NCBI GenBank assembly: GCA_021234155.1
Contig: JAJEKV010000041.1
Location: forward strand, 7,696,917-7,760,916
Origin: Isoetes taiwanensis
Lineage: Eukaryota; Streptophyta; Lycopodiopsida; Isoetales; Isoetaceae
DNA length: 64,000 bases
Direction: 5' to 3'
Positions 32,745-46,240 of the stretch are shown piece after piece; position 1 is the stretch's first letter; each line of letters begins with the position of its first letter. The notes beneath the pieces were generated by a model. It was not told the DNA's origin. It ran no database searches and saw only the letters and a program-made list of their open reading frames with translations. Both the position numbers and the translations under genes were made by a program.

Positions 32745-34402
32745 TCTGTGCGCAGCACCTTGTTTATTATAACTGCATTTTCAGCTTCGTATCTGTTCTT
32801 CCAACTGCATCAATCTCACACATCTTTCTTTTAGTGCATCATCCATTTCTAAATTTATTTGGTATGCCAATCTAAGTGATGGAAGCTCAAGCTCAATTGG
32901 CACCACAGATTCTATGCCATAAACCAGACTGAAAGGTGTGTGTTTGGTGGAAGCTTTAATGGTGGTCCTATATGCCCATAATGCACCAGGAAGCTTCAAA
33001 TGCCAATCTCTTTTGGAAATGCTGATTGTTTTTTTAAGAATTGACTTCAAGACCTTATTGGTTGACTCAGCTTGACCATTACCTTGAGGGTAGTATGCTG
33101 AGCTTTTGGTGTGTTTGACTTTTAGAGTGGCTAGCAACAAGGAAATAGTTTGGCTCTTGAACTGACTTCCCCTATCAGAAATAATTTTAAAAGGGATTCC
33201 AAATCGAGCACAGATGTGCTCATGAAGAAATCTTGAAGTGGTGTAGGCATTTGCTTCTCTAAGAGGAACTGCTTCAGCCCATTTGGTAAAATAATCTGTG
33301 GTCACAAGTATAAATTGATGCTGAGCTGAGGAGGATGGATCTATTGGACCTATGAAATCAAGTCCCCATGTTTGGAATGGCCGTGGAGAAGTTATGGCAG
33401 TGAGAGGAACTGGTTGCAATGTCCTTTTGCCAAAGATTTGGCATTTATGACAACACTTTATAACGTTATAGCAATCTTTAAAAAGGGTAGGCCAAAGTAT
33501 CCAGACCTTAAAAAATTTTTGGCAGTTGTATCAGCAGCAAAGTGTCCACCACAAATGCCTTCACGACAAGCCTCAATGATCATTTTGGCTTCTTGGGATC
33601 CCACATCTCAAAGAACACTCCTTCCTTGTCAACTTTGCACAATACTTCTCCAATCAATCTAAACTTTTTGCATTTCTCTTTGAACCTTCTTTTTCTCGGT
33701 TGCTACTCAAGTCTTTTGGCAACTCATTGTTCTCCAAATAATTCACGATATCAAATTGCCACCCAAGTCTTTTTGCATGAAAGGCAACCAAGTTAGTAAC
33801 ACAATCAACGCATCATTTAATCCTTCTTGGTCCTCATGCTCAAACAAAGCATAAAGCAAATAGGAACTAGGATTCTCGACTAAGTTCACCACCTTGACAG
33901 TAATATTGTAAGCTTGAATTTTACAAGCCCATCTATATAACTTGGCCTTAGGCTGTTTTTTTTGCAAACAAGAGAGATAAAGGATTTTTGCCTCATGTAG
34001 ACTTGAGTATGGTTGTTTCGCAAAAGATGATCTTGTTTATCTATTAGAAACATTAATGCAACTGCACTCTCCTCGAGCCTAGGGTATCTTAATTCAGTGT
34101 CAGACCACATCTTGCTGGCAAAAGAAATAACATGGTCTTCTTGAAGAAAAGCCACACCAATTGCCTTTTTGGTGACAGTAATGTAGGCTTTAAAAGGTTT
34201 TTCTAGGTCTGGAGGTTTTCAACAGAATAGAATGACAGATAGCATTGATAATTTTATCAAAGGATTCTTGGCATACTTCATTCCAATCAATCAAAATGTG
34301 CTTGCTCTCATTCTTAGAGAATTTTTCAACCTTTATGAGGTTAGAAATTGGATTTATGGTGTGTGAGAAATGAGGAACATACATTCTCAAAAAGCTAGTC
34401 AT
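32745..34402 (-). pseudogene. Element B polyprotein fragment, copy 3
   Basis: The integrase frame 32781-33419 is open, with DD(35)E intact (IISDRGSQF, GNGQAEST). The zinc-finger and RNase H parts are broken by small clustered changes near 33590, 33690 and 33760. The RT end MTSFLRMYVPHFSH abuts the LTR at 34402. Confidence 0.87.
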
Positions 34403-36351
34403 TGTTGACCCTAAACCTGGCTTAAAGGTCAACCACAAGGAACCAACTTGGGTTTACACCCAAATTGGGGTTAGAACCTCCAGATCACTTAAGGTGATCA
34501 ATCTATGCAATGTAGATCCAAAGAGAAGTCCAAAAAACTCAAATTTCATACCTTTCCCATTTCTAGGAAATGGGACCTTGACTCAAATGGTTGTGGTGAC
34601 AAGAAGTGGGTTGATTTCTCGGGTCAACCACTTCAGACTTGCTCAAAAAAGTTGTAGGAGTTCAGTGATGAAGTTTCTGACCAAGTCAGACTATGGATTT
34701 GAGAGATATTCAATCTCAAAGTGGGGTCAAAATTTGGTCAATAGAGGTCAACTATGGAAAACAGTGATCAGAAAATAAGATTTGGAGTTGCAGAGCATAT
34801 TTTTGGGAATTTCAAAAGCATATGTGCTCTGATAGTGATGAGGGAGAGGGGCATGAAGTCAAATTTCCATTTGAAACTGCAGAAGCATTTTTTGTGGCTG
34901 GATTTGGCAAAATACAGTAAAAAAATGATCAGACCCGAATGCTAATTTTTCTAACTTGAACTAGAAGTGGTATTTTTTGATGTTTTCAAAGCCCTTAGCT
35001 CATAGTGGCTCTAAGGATAGATGGCAAGTATGCCAATAGTGCTTTGGAACACTCAGGGATTTTCTGTAAAATATTTTGAGTCAAAAATTGCTAAGCAATG
35101 TATCAGAGAAGGGTTTGACAACTTGGCAGTCGATTTATATTGATATGAAGGTACATACATCATAATAACAATGGATAATGATAATTCAAAGTTTCAGATA
35201 CTGGAAAATAATCATCATAAGTCATAAGATAATTTTTGAAAGTAATATCAACTAGATCTTTGCAAATCCAGTCGAGGAGTGCTCAGGGACTTCAAGAATC
35301 TTTCAGGTCATGCTCAGCATTGATCAATGTCGGATTTGAGTACGTCTGGGCCTTCAAAAATGTTGTGATTGTATTTCCCCTGTATATAGTTTCAAATTTC
35401 GATCCCAGTGATTTTAGGTAATAAATTTAGGCTTAATCTGTTGCTTAGGTTCCGAAATCCAAAAATAGAGTGGTTTCAGAGAGAATGGAGCGCGGGAAGG
35501 CATGATTCGAGCCAGCTTTCTAATTTTAGGGTTCTTCAGCAGTATTTTTGAGAATTTTCGCGATACTGGTTCCGTATTTTTAGGAAGAATATGCCTCGAA
35601 TATGCTGTATTTTATCATTTAAGAATCTTGTCCAATGGTTTAGAGGTATTTGCCCAAGGAATATTTAGAGATAATCCAATTTTTTCAACCATAAGAAGGA
35701 TTCTCCACACGTACAAAGGATAGGGAATCTTTTGGGCATCTTTTGGCAAGGCTCAGAATATACCACTAAGAATATGATGGAATAGGAATGAAGGCAAAAG
35801 AAATTATGAGGGACCATTAGGGGGGCAAAGGAAATAATAAAGAAAAGGGGATGATATTTTTGAAACAAAGGCTTAAGTAGTTTTTTGAATAGACAAGATG
35901 ATGGCACATTGAAGGAAATGGTAAGGAATTTGAGCAAGATGGCAATTATGGCAAAGTAAGCATGGCAAAGGAATGAACAATGGGTATGAAAACAATGTTG
36001 AGCCAAAAGTGCAAAAATGAGGGTAGTGGGGTGAAGCAAAGAAAAAAATTAGAAACTATACACCATGGGGTCTTCCAAACTCTTAGCTTCCAATCTTCAA
36101 AATATGTCTTCCAAACTTCATAACCCAGATTCTTCTAGAGCATATTCTCAACTAAGCATTTGATCTCAAATAAAATACCTCTTGTGGACTTTTGGCTTGA
36201 GCACTTGTTGACCTAGAAGGTAAGCACCTTTTGACCTTCACACCAATGTTGACTACCAAGCTCTTCCCATCTTTGACCTAGTCTTCAGAAATGACTTAAC
36301 CTAACTTGAATGCATAGAACACAATTAGCATGTTGCCCTTTGGGGGCAACA
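34403..36351 (-). repeat. Family A LTR, copy 3
   Basis: Runs TGTTGACCC to GGGGGCAACA, 1949 bp. Confidence 0.87.
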
Positions 36352-37808
36352 TCTCGCCAAAACAAAAGAATGGCTGGTCCCCTCAGCCATAGAGGGTCTT
36401 CAACTTTGTACCAAGGTGCCTGAGTGAGAATCATGGTAGAGAGAGGGTGTAATGTACAAGTGTTGACGGAATAAGAGTGAATATGGTGGTGGGAGGATGT
36501 GAGTGGAATATGATGAGTGAAAAAAGAATGAGAATGAGTATGAATATGAATATGATAGGATGATGATGGGGATGGGGTGTATGAGGGTGAGGTAAATGTG
36601 CAAGTGTTGAGGTCTCGCCAAAACAAAAGAATGTGTGCCTTCTTGAACCTTTAAAGAGCAACTCTGCTATGATGGTGAAGCTGAATTGTAGAGTGCTTTC
36701 TTTTGGGAATGAAAAACAAGAATAAGGAGTTTAAATGGATGGCAAGACTACTTATGGCAGATGAATGAAAATGGAAAAAGGATGCACCTGTCATGGAATA
36801 GAATAGAAACACACAAACTAGTTAGTCTCAAAACCTTGCAACTCTGCTATGGTGGTGAAGCTGATTTGCAGAGTGCTTTTATGGGAATGAAAACATGAGT
36901 AAGAAGTCTAAATGAGTAGCAGGACCACTTATGGCAGGTGAATAAAGATGGAAAAAAGGATGCTCCTGCATATGGCACTTGGTAAAGCATTAGTAATCAC
37001 TCTTTTTCTTGAGTCAGGTCAGCCCAACCTATAATCATAAAATTAACTTATCAAAGTAATATGCTCAAAAATTAAATAGATCTAACTATTCTAAACCTAC
37101 CATAGATCTTTAAACTCTCTAATGCAAAAAGAAGGACAAGCAAGCATGCTGGTCCCAATACCTTTTCAAATGCAGGATATTGATAGGATTTGGTAACAAC
37201 ATTCCTGAGGCAACCTCTTGTAGCCAATATGAATTAGTACCTGCAGATTCCAGCACCACAAAGGGTCCTTCCCAAATATTATCAAACTTGCCAACTGAGT
37301 CTTCTTTTGATTTATTCCACTTAAGGACAAGCTCCCCCTTCCTAAAAGTGCCCTGTATTCTATGTGCAGCTTTGAATGCAGCCAGATCTTTGGCCTTTTT
37401 CAGCAAATTAGTATTCTCAGCTTCCATTCTATATTCATCTAGGTGCAGCAAGGCATCCAATCTTTCTTGCAAGGCATGTTCAAAAGGTAAGCATAGTTTA
37501 TGAGCCAATCTCAGGGAAGGCAACTCGAGTTCCACTGGTAAAACTGCCTCTATGCCATAAACCAAATTGAAAGGTGTATGATTTGTAGCTGTTTTGATGG
37601 TAACTCTATAAGCCCAAAGTGCATCCACTATTTTAACATGCCAATCCCTCTTGTTGACCTCAACTGTCTTCTGCAAAATATTTTTCAACACTTTGTTAGT
37701 GGCTTCAGCTTGTCCATTACCCTGGGGATAGTATGAGGAGCTTTTGGTATGCTTGACCTTCAAAATGTCCAACAGGTTAGTAATAACTTCATTAACAAAA
37801 GGTGTACC
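36352..37808 (-). pseudogene. Family A' integrase end and 3' untranslated region, copy 3
   Basis: The frame is open from inside the upstream LTR (MWLTFKPGLGST, LTR-derived) through GTPFVNEVITNLLDILKVKH to the stop at 37119, with no break. The fused N-terminus shows that the LTR insertion keeps the frame here. Catalytic Glu is present, but both Asp residues of the core are upstream of the insertion. Confidence 0.87.
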
Positions 37809-38727
37809 TGTTGACCCTAAACCTGGCTTAAAGGTCAACCACAAGGAACCAATTCAAGTTTTCACTCAAATTGGGGTTAGAACCTCCAGATCACTTGAGG
37901 TGATCAGTCTATGCAAGGAAATCCCAAAAACAAGTTCAAAAAGTTCGAGTTCTATACCTTTCCCATTTCCAAAAAATAGTACCTTTGCCAAAACAAATGT
38001 GGTGTCGAGATGCAGATCGATTTTCTAAGTCAGATGCAATAGACTTGGTCAAAAAAAAATGGTAATTAACCAACGAAAAAAAACCTCGACCAAGTCGGAG
38101 ACTTAATCTAATGAGTTATTCGAGCTCAAAGTGGGGTCAAATTTTGGTCAATAGAGGTCAAATGTAGAAAACAGTGATCAGAAATTGAGATTTGGAGTTG
38201 CCAATCATCTTTTTGAGAAATTCCAAAGTAGATAGGTTGCAATGATGCTAGGGAAGAGGGGCAATCAATCAAATCTTCATTTGGATGTGTAAAAGTATTT
38301 TTTGTGGCTAGATTTGGCAAAATACAGTCAAAACTGTCCAAACCCGAGAGCAACTTTTTTGAATTTGAGCTATACTTGGTATTTTTGAATGATTCCAACT
38401 CCTTTGGACTGCACAGGCTCTAAGGAGAGATGGCAAGTGGTCCAAAGGAATAGAAATACACACTAGAATTTTCTGTAGAATATTTTGTAGCAAAAATTGT
38501 AGAATAATATATCAGAGATGGATTTGACAACTTGGCAATCGATTTGAATTGATATGGAGGTAAATATATCATGATAACAGAATATAAGGATGCTTCATAG
38601 CTTTAAATCACAGGAAAATAATCTTCTCAAGTCAATAAATAATTTTTGAAGGTAATGTCAACCAAATCTTGTGGATCCAGTTGAGGAGAGCTCAAGAACT
38701 TCAAGGATCGTCCAGATCTTGCTCAGC
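37809..38727 (-). repeat. Solo LTR of family A, truncated by the copy 3/4 junction
   Basis: Begins TGTTGACCC after GTACC (37804-37808) and ends at the tandem junction. Confidence 0.88.
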
Positions 38728-39632
38728 CTTCTCCGATGTGGCAGGCAACCAAAGGTAAAGTCTGCAGTGTTTTTCTCTTTCTTTTTTTTTTTAACAATTG
38801 AGCTTCATTTTGTCTAAGAAGCTGTTCGGTTTGGCTTTCATGTTGCAGCTACATTGGAAATCAATGAGATATTTTGGTAGGCACAATTAGCTCGTCCAAC
38901 TATCACGCACTTGCAGCTAAGTGCATCTACATTGTCATAAAGATCCCATGAATGACGGCTTTCAATTCGAAATAGTATTATCAATTTTTCAACATTGAAC
39001 TAATACGATCATATAAAGCGTGATGCATGCATGAAGCACCAAGCCATAAATTTTACTAATCAGCAAGGGTTTGTTATTCCGTTGTTAGGACATTGTATAG
39101 ATGTGGTGTCTCCTTGATAATAGCCATGCACATTTCGTATCATGCAGATTCGAGATTTTAAGGGATTTTAAGAAACTAAGCCTGGTCACTTAGCGACTTC
39201 TTATTGCCTTTCTTCACTATTTTAACATATTTATATCAGAATTAAAAACCGGTTTTGCATTACAAGCTTCTATTATTAGTATTGGGCAAAACATTTAGGT
39301 CCCATCAAGATTTTTTTTACGGGTGCTAGTCGGATATCTTATGTTTAGAGCGAGAACTTTAATAGAAAGGCATAAGAAAACAATGGCCCGAAGATTTGCT
39401 AAGAATTGCACGTCTAGATTTTTATATCTAATGAAACATGAGAAAATATAGTCCTCATGAGTTGAACTTGAGCAAGAAACTAGAAAAGTAGCAAGAAAGT
39501 AAAAACGTTTTGCTTTGCATCCAAGTGGAATTCATTAAATCTGCACAAAGAAAAGCAAAGAACAACATTGTTCAAAAGAAAGATTTGAAGCATGTAATCT
39601 GTCTAGAACAAAAACAACTCAACACAACATAG
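38728..39632. pseudogene. Terminal exon and 3' flank of the unknown gene, copy 4 (left part)
   Basis: As in copies 2 and 3, up to the CAACATAG target copy at 39625-39632. Confidence 0.7.
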
Positions 39633-41801
39633 AGGAACAAAATATTTTTACCCCGGTTATTGTGATTCCATCGCAAAAAATTCCATCCCGCGGAATCACC
39701 AGGCCGAAGACCCCGTTATCTGTACCAGAGCCCCCGTTATCCGTACCTGACAGGGTCGCTTTCAGGTCATTTATACCTTCCGGCGGAATCACAACTTTGG
39801 TATTCCGCCAGATGGAATTACCAATTTACGATTCTTCGAGATGGAATCACCGCTCATGTATTCCACCAAACAGAATCACAACCGTATTATTTATTCCGCG
39901 AGACGGAATCACAATCATGTTATTCCGCCGGGCGGAATCACAACCATGCTATTACGCGGATGGAATCCGCGAAGCGTCGATTCCGTGAGATGGAATCACC
40001 ACTTACGTATCCCGCCGGGACGTAATCACAACATTGCTATTCCGCCGGATGGAATCACAACCATGCGATTACGCGGTGGAATCACAACCATGCGATTACG
40101 CGGTGGAATCACTCCTCCGTGATTCATGGAATCACTCCTCCGTTAAGCGAAGCCTATGTTTACTTGAAGATCATGAATGGAATTAACATCGAACCATTGG
40201 AAATACACAAGCTTCGGCCACTCCATTTTTATGTGTATTTGTGTATGTCGGTGTTATGCTCTAAACACCGGGTTGGGGATTTGAATCCTTTGTGTTCTGT
40301 TTGTCCAGTGTTATGCTCTAAACTGCCTGGAATTTTTCTGCTTGGGGATTTGAACCCCTTGCCAATATCGGCAATGCCCTTTCTATGTGAGGCCTGCCCT
40401 TTGAGTCCAACATGAGAAAAAACAAAAAAAATCCAGGTCTGGAACATCTGCTTCTCGGTTGGGGTTGTTTCTGTGTTGTTTGATTGGCTTTAAACGGAAA
40501 AAAAAACAGGGTCGAATGGGCATATTGTTCTGGAGGTGGGCTATGGCGCAGGGATGTTGCAGAGGTGTTTCGGCAGGGAGGTAATCTGGCTTAGGGCTTC
40601 TGCTTTAAGAAAACATGGTCTACTATCGGATCATTGAAGCTTAAGGCCTCTGTTGCTTAAGGATCCGCCGGATTTGAAGCTGAAGGCCGGATCTTTGAAG
40701 CTTAAGGCCGCATTTGAAGCTGAAGGACGAATTTAAAGAGGATATCACATGGCATCATCAGATTAAACCTCAAATAAGAATGGATACTCATCTTTTGTTT
40801 TCTTGATCGCCAAAGCCATACTATATGGCTGTCCCCGCTTTTGCACAAGATATCAATGCCTAGTCGCCCATATCCTGCTCTGGTCATTGTTCTGGCACAG
40901 ATGTCGTCCGGAAATCACAGATCAGACAAGCAGAAGACCTCTGCAAGCTTCCCTGTTACTGAATCCGGCTCCATCAAATCGGCCCTTGGCTGAAACCTTC
41001 TAGATCCGGCCTGTAGGAACTCGAAGAAGACTGTCTAAGCAGATTAAAGCTTTTATGCTGATTGCAAACCGGAAGATCATGTGCTGCTTCAACATCCTTT
41101 TCCTGCTTCTGTTTGAAAAAAAGAAGGCCGGCTATGGCTTTGTGAAGATGGCGGCTATGGCTTGTGAAGATGCGCAAAACCCAACCTAACTCTTAGATCA
41201 AGGTTTTTGGATTTGATCTTCTTCCTTTTTCCTCTTGCAGGGCTGCAGATCCATGTTAGGGCTTCTTGCCGCCGCTGTGGCTGTCGGTTCCTCCGTTCAA
41301 TCTGCCCTGCACAGAATTTCCAAGAAACTATTCAAGAAATATCTCCTTAAGCCGTTAAAAAAAACCCAGCAGAGTATTCTTCCTTTGAGGCTCCAGCCCA
41401 GTTAGAACAATGCGAACTTGGATCTTCTGGATCCGGCCCCAGAAGGCAGCCATCGCCGGAGCAAGCGGCCATAGCCGGCACTACCTGAAACATAACCAGA
41501 ACGTCAAAAAAATTTGAATTTTTACTGGAATATTCTGGATGGTGATTCCGTCGCATGGAATAACAGAGGGGTGATTCCGTCCGGTGGTATTTGGCAGATG
41601 TGATTCCGCCGGAAGGTATAAAACGGACGGCCAGGATGGATCCTACAGACGGATGGCTGGGATCCATCAGAAGGTACACCTGACGTTGTCAGGTACGAAT
41701 AACGAGGGCCGGAGCGGACCCGTTTCGCCGGCCTCGTGATTCTGCGGGAAAGAATATCTTGCGATGGAATCACAATAACCGGGGTAAAAATATTTTCACG
41801 C
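39633..41801. mobile_element. 2.17-kb non-autonomous inverted-repeat DNA transposon, copy in array unit 4
   Basis: Same element, same insertion point and same CAACATAG duplications (39625-39632 and 41802-41809) as in copy 3, so it was duplicated with the block and did not insert twice. It differs from the copy-3 element in small clusters, for example TATTACGCGGATGG for TATTCTGCCAGATGG and CCGTACCTGACAGGG for CCAGACCGATTGTGG. Confidence 0.9.
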
Positions 41802-42623
41802 CAACATAGATGTTGGCGCTATCATCGCACCCAACACTCTAAAAACATAACACTACATGACAATAAGGGATAACACTACACGACAATAAGGGTGTTGGTG
41901 TCATCATCTCACCAGCATCCTAAAGCATACCAGCTTCAAACACAAGTAAAAAAATTAAGTTTGCTTAGCTGAAACGAAACAGTTTATGTACCTGACCCAG
42001 CTGGCAGCTAAAATACGCAAAATACTAATTTACGGTCTGTGAATGTTACACGAGTATTAAATTTATGCATGTTGTGTCTTATTGTAATATCCATGACAGG
42101 AAGCCGCGATATATTCATTATAGGAAGCAAACCTTATTTCTTAAATGCATACAAGACTCAATAAAAATGGTATAGTTAGAGAAGCTAAAACTTGATGCGA
42201 CATGTCACTAATAACTTGGTGAAAGTAAAATGTTGGCTACAATGTCAAATCAATATAGTCCTAATAGCAAACCAAAGGAACAAATATGAAACCAAGTGAT
42301 ATCCATAATGGCATGTCTCAATTTACATGGTAGCAAGCCTAACGCTATGTTAAATGAACCGACAAGAAATCTTCAAGGAGTTCTCTCATGTCTATGCTGA
42401 CAAAACATGTATTTCCATTATCCGCTCTATTAGACTTGTCCTTATGCTTTTGCAATACTTGTTCCATGTCGAAAGCACCAAAGATTTCTTCAAGCCAATT
42501 TTTCGTAAAGTCATGGTATCAAATATTCTATTGTCTAGAAGTAGCAATTTGAATTGATTGTCAAAACATGACTTTGAACTATGATTTAAGCCACTTCACC
42601 CTCAGGCCATGGAGGGCAACCCC
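41802..42623. other. 3' flank of the unknown gene, copy 4 (right part)
   Basis: Non-coding flank as in the other copies, ending at GGAGGGCAACCCC. No gene seen. Confidence 0.7.
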
Positions 42624-44283
42624 TGTCTTGCGCAAAGACACCTTGTTTATTATCTTTGCATTTTCAGCTTCGTATCTGTTCTTCCAACTGCATCAATCTC
42701 ACACATCTTTCTTTTAGTGCATCATCCATTTCTAAATTTATTTGGTATGCCAATCTAAGTGATGGAAGCTCAAGCTCAATTGGCACCACAGATTCTATGC
42801 CATAAACCAGACTGAAAGGTGTGTGTTTGGTGGAAGCTTTAATGGTGGTCCTATATGCCCATAATGCATCAGGAAGCTTCAAATGCCAATCTCTTTTGGA
42901 AATGCTGATTGTTTTTTTAAGAATTGACTTCAAGACCTTATTGGTTGACTCAGCTTGACCATTACCTTGAGGGTAGTATGCTGAGCTTTTGGTGTGTTTG
43001 ACTTTTAGAGTGGCTAGCAACAAGGAAATTGTTTGGCTCTTGAACTGACTTCCCCTATCAGAAATAATTTTAAAAGGGATTCCAAATCGAGCACAGATGT
43101 GCTCATGAAGAAATCTTGAAGTGGTGTAGGCATTTGCTTCTCTAAGAGGAACTGCTTCAGCCCATTTGGTAAAATAATCTGTGGTCACAAGTATAAATTG
43201 ATGCTGAGCTGAGGAGGATGGATCTATTGGACCTATGAAATCAAGTCCCCATGTTTGGAATGGCCGTGGAGAAGTTATGGCAGTGAGAGGAACTGGTTGC
43301 AATGTCCTTTTGCCAAAGATTTGGCATTTATGACAACACTTTATAACATTATAGCAATCTTTAAAAAGGGTAGGCCAAAGTATCCAGACCTTAAAAAATT
43401 TTTGGCAGTTGTATCAGCAGCAAAGTGTCCACCACAAATGCCTTCACGACAAGCCTCAATGATCATTTTGGCTTCTTCAGGATCCACACATCTCAGCAAC
43501 ACTCCTTCCTTGTCAACTTTGCACAATACTTCTCCAATCAATCTAAACTTTTTGCATTTCTCTTTGAACCTTCTTTCCTGGCTGCTACTCAAGTCTTTTG
43601 GCAACTCATTGTTCTCCAAATAATTCCTGATATCAAATTGCCAGTCCAAGTCTTTTGCATGAAAGGCAACCAAGTTAGTAACACAATCAACGTCATTTAA
43701 TCCTTCTTGGTCCTCATGCTCAAACAAAGCATAAAGCAAATAGGAACTAGGATTCTCGACTAAGTTCACCACCTTGACAGTAATATTGTAAGCTTGAATT
43801 TTACAAGCCCATCTATATAACTTGGCCTTAGGCTGTTTTTTTTGCAAACAAGAGAGATAAAGGATTTTGCCTCATGTAGACTTGAGTATGGTTGTTTCGC
43901 AAAAGATGATCTTGTTTATCTATTAGAAACATTAATGCAACTGCACTCTCCTCGAGCCTAGGGTATCTTAATTCAGTGTCAGACCACATCTTGCTGGCAA
44001 AAGAAATAACATGGTCTTCTTGAAGAAAAGCCACACCAATTGCCTTTTTGGTGACAAGAATGTAGGCTTTAAAAGGTTTTTCTAGGTCCGGAGGTTTTCA
44101 ACGAGAATAGAATGATGAGATAGCATTGATAATTTTATCAAAGGATTCTTGGCATACTTCATTCCAATCAATCAAAATGTGCTTGCTCTCATTCTTAGAG
44201 AATTTTTCAACCTTTATGAGGTTAGAAATTGGATTTATGGTGTGTGAGAAATGAGGAACATACATTCTCAAAAAGCTAGTCAT
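42624..44283 (-). pseudogene. Element B polyprotein fragment, copy 4
   Basis: The best preserved RNase H-to-zinc-finger part: one frame (43847-43341) covers YRWACKIQAYNITVKVVN, DIRNYLENNELPKDLSSSQ and HFAADTTAKNF. The integrase frame 42664-43302 keeps DD(35)E. A frame change remains near 43390 and another near 43840. The RT end is shortened by changes near 44100. Confidence 0.88.
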
Positions 44284-46240
44284 TGTTGACCCTAAACCTG
44301 GCTTAAAGGTCAACCACAAGGAACCAACTTGGGTTTACACCCAAATTGGGGTTAGAACCTCCAGATCACTTAAGGTGATCAATCTATGCAATGTAGATCC
44401 AAAGAGAAGTCCAAAAAACTCAAATTTCATACCTTTCCCATTTCTAGGAAATGGGACCTTGACTCAAATGGTTGTGGTGACAAGAAGTGGGTTGATTTCT
44501 CGGGTCAACCACTTCAGACTTGCTCAAAAAAGTTGTAGGAGTTCAGTGATGAAGTTTCTGACCAAGTCAGACTATGGATTTGAGAGATATTCAATCTCAA
44601 AGTGGGGTCAAAATTTGGTCAATAGAGGTCAACTATGGAAAACAAAGGATGAGAAAAAATAAGATTTGGAGTTGCAGAGCATATTTTTGGGAATTTCAAA
44701 AGCATATGTGCTCTCGATAGTGATGAGGGGAGGGGCATGAAGTCAAATTTCCATTTGAAACTGCAGAAGCATTTTTTGTGGCTGGATTTGGCAAAATACA
44801 GTAAAAAAATGATCAGACCCGAATGCTAATTTTTCTAACTTGAACTAGAAGTGGTATTTTTTGATGTTTTCAAAGCCCTTAGCTCATAGTGGCTCTAAGG
44901 ATAGATGGCAAGTATGCCAATAGTGCTTTGGAACACTCAGGGATTTTCTGTAAAATATTTTGAGTCAAAAATTGCTAAGCAATGTATCAGAGAAGGGTTT
45001 GACAACTTGGCAGTCGATTTATATTGATATGAAGGTACATACATCATAATAACAATGGATAATGATAATTCAAAGTTTCAGATACTGGAAAATAATCATC
45101 ATAAGTCATAAGATAATTTTTGAAAGTAATATCAACTAGATCTTTGCAAATCCAGTCGAGGAGTGCTCAGGGACTTCAAGAATCTTTCAGGTCATGCTCA
45201 GCATTGATCAATGTCGGATTTGAGTACGTCTGGGCCTTCAAAAATGTTGTGATTGTATTTCCCCTGTATATAGTTTCAAATTTCGATCCCAGTGATTTTA
45301 GGTAATAAATTTAGGCTTTAACATTTGCTTAGGTTCGAAATCAAAAAAATAGAGTGGTTTCAGAGAGAATGAATGGGCGGGGAAGGCATGATTCGAGCCA
45401 GCTTTCTAATTTTAGGGTTCTTCAAATAAAGTATTTTTGAGAATTTCACAGCGATCTGGTTCAGTATTTTAGGAAGAATATGCCTCGAATATCTTTGTAT
45501 TTTATCATTTAAGAATCTTGTCCAATGGTTTAGAGGTATTTGCCCAAGGAATATTTAGAGATAATCCAATTTTTTCAACCATAAGAAGGATTCTCCACAC
45601 GTACAAAGGATAGGGAATCTTTTGGGCATCTTTTGGCAAGGCTCAGAATATACCACTAAGAATATGATGGAATAGGAATGAAGGCAAAAAGAAATTATGA
45701 GGGACCATTAGGGGCAAAGGAAATAATAAAGAAAAGGGGATGATATTTTTGAAACAAAGGCTTAAGTAGTTTTTTGAATAGACAAGATGATGGCACATTG
45801 AAGGAAATGGTAAGGAATTTGAGCAAGATGGCAATTATGGCAAAGTAAGCATGGCAAAGGAATGAACAATGGGTATGAAAACAATGTTGAGCCAAAAGTG
45901 CAAAAATGAGGGTAGTGGGGTGAAGCAAAGAAAAAAATTAGAAACTATACACCATGGGGTCTTCCAAACTCTTAGCTTCCAATCTTCAAAATATGTCTTC
46001 CAAACTTCATAACCCAGATTCTTCTAGAGCATATTCTCAACTAAGCATTTGATCTCAAATAAAATACCTCTTGTGGACTTTTGGCTTGAGCACTTGTTGA
46101 CCTAGAAGGTAAGCACCTTTTGACCTTCACACCAATGTTGACTACCAAGCTCTTCCCATCTTTGACCTAGTCTTCAGAAATGACTTAACCTAACTTGAAT
46201 GCATAGAACACAATTAGCATGTTGCCCTTTGGGGGCAACA
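44284..46240 (-). repeat. Family A LTR, copy 4
   Basis: Runs TGTTGACCC to GGGGGCAACA, 1957 bp. It differs from the other three by clustered changes near 45320-45500. Confidence 0.87.

Larger units (their letters stand above)
28843..38727. repeat. Tandem array copy 3 (9885 bp, with transposon)
   Basis: Same limits as copies 1 and 2, longer by the 2174-bp insertion. It has an expanded poly(T) tract near 28884-28910 (8-10 T in the others). It shares a 6-bp longer GAATAT repeat (about 36540), TTCCCATC and GTGCCTTCTTG with copy 4. Confidence 0.95.
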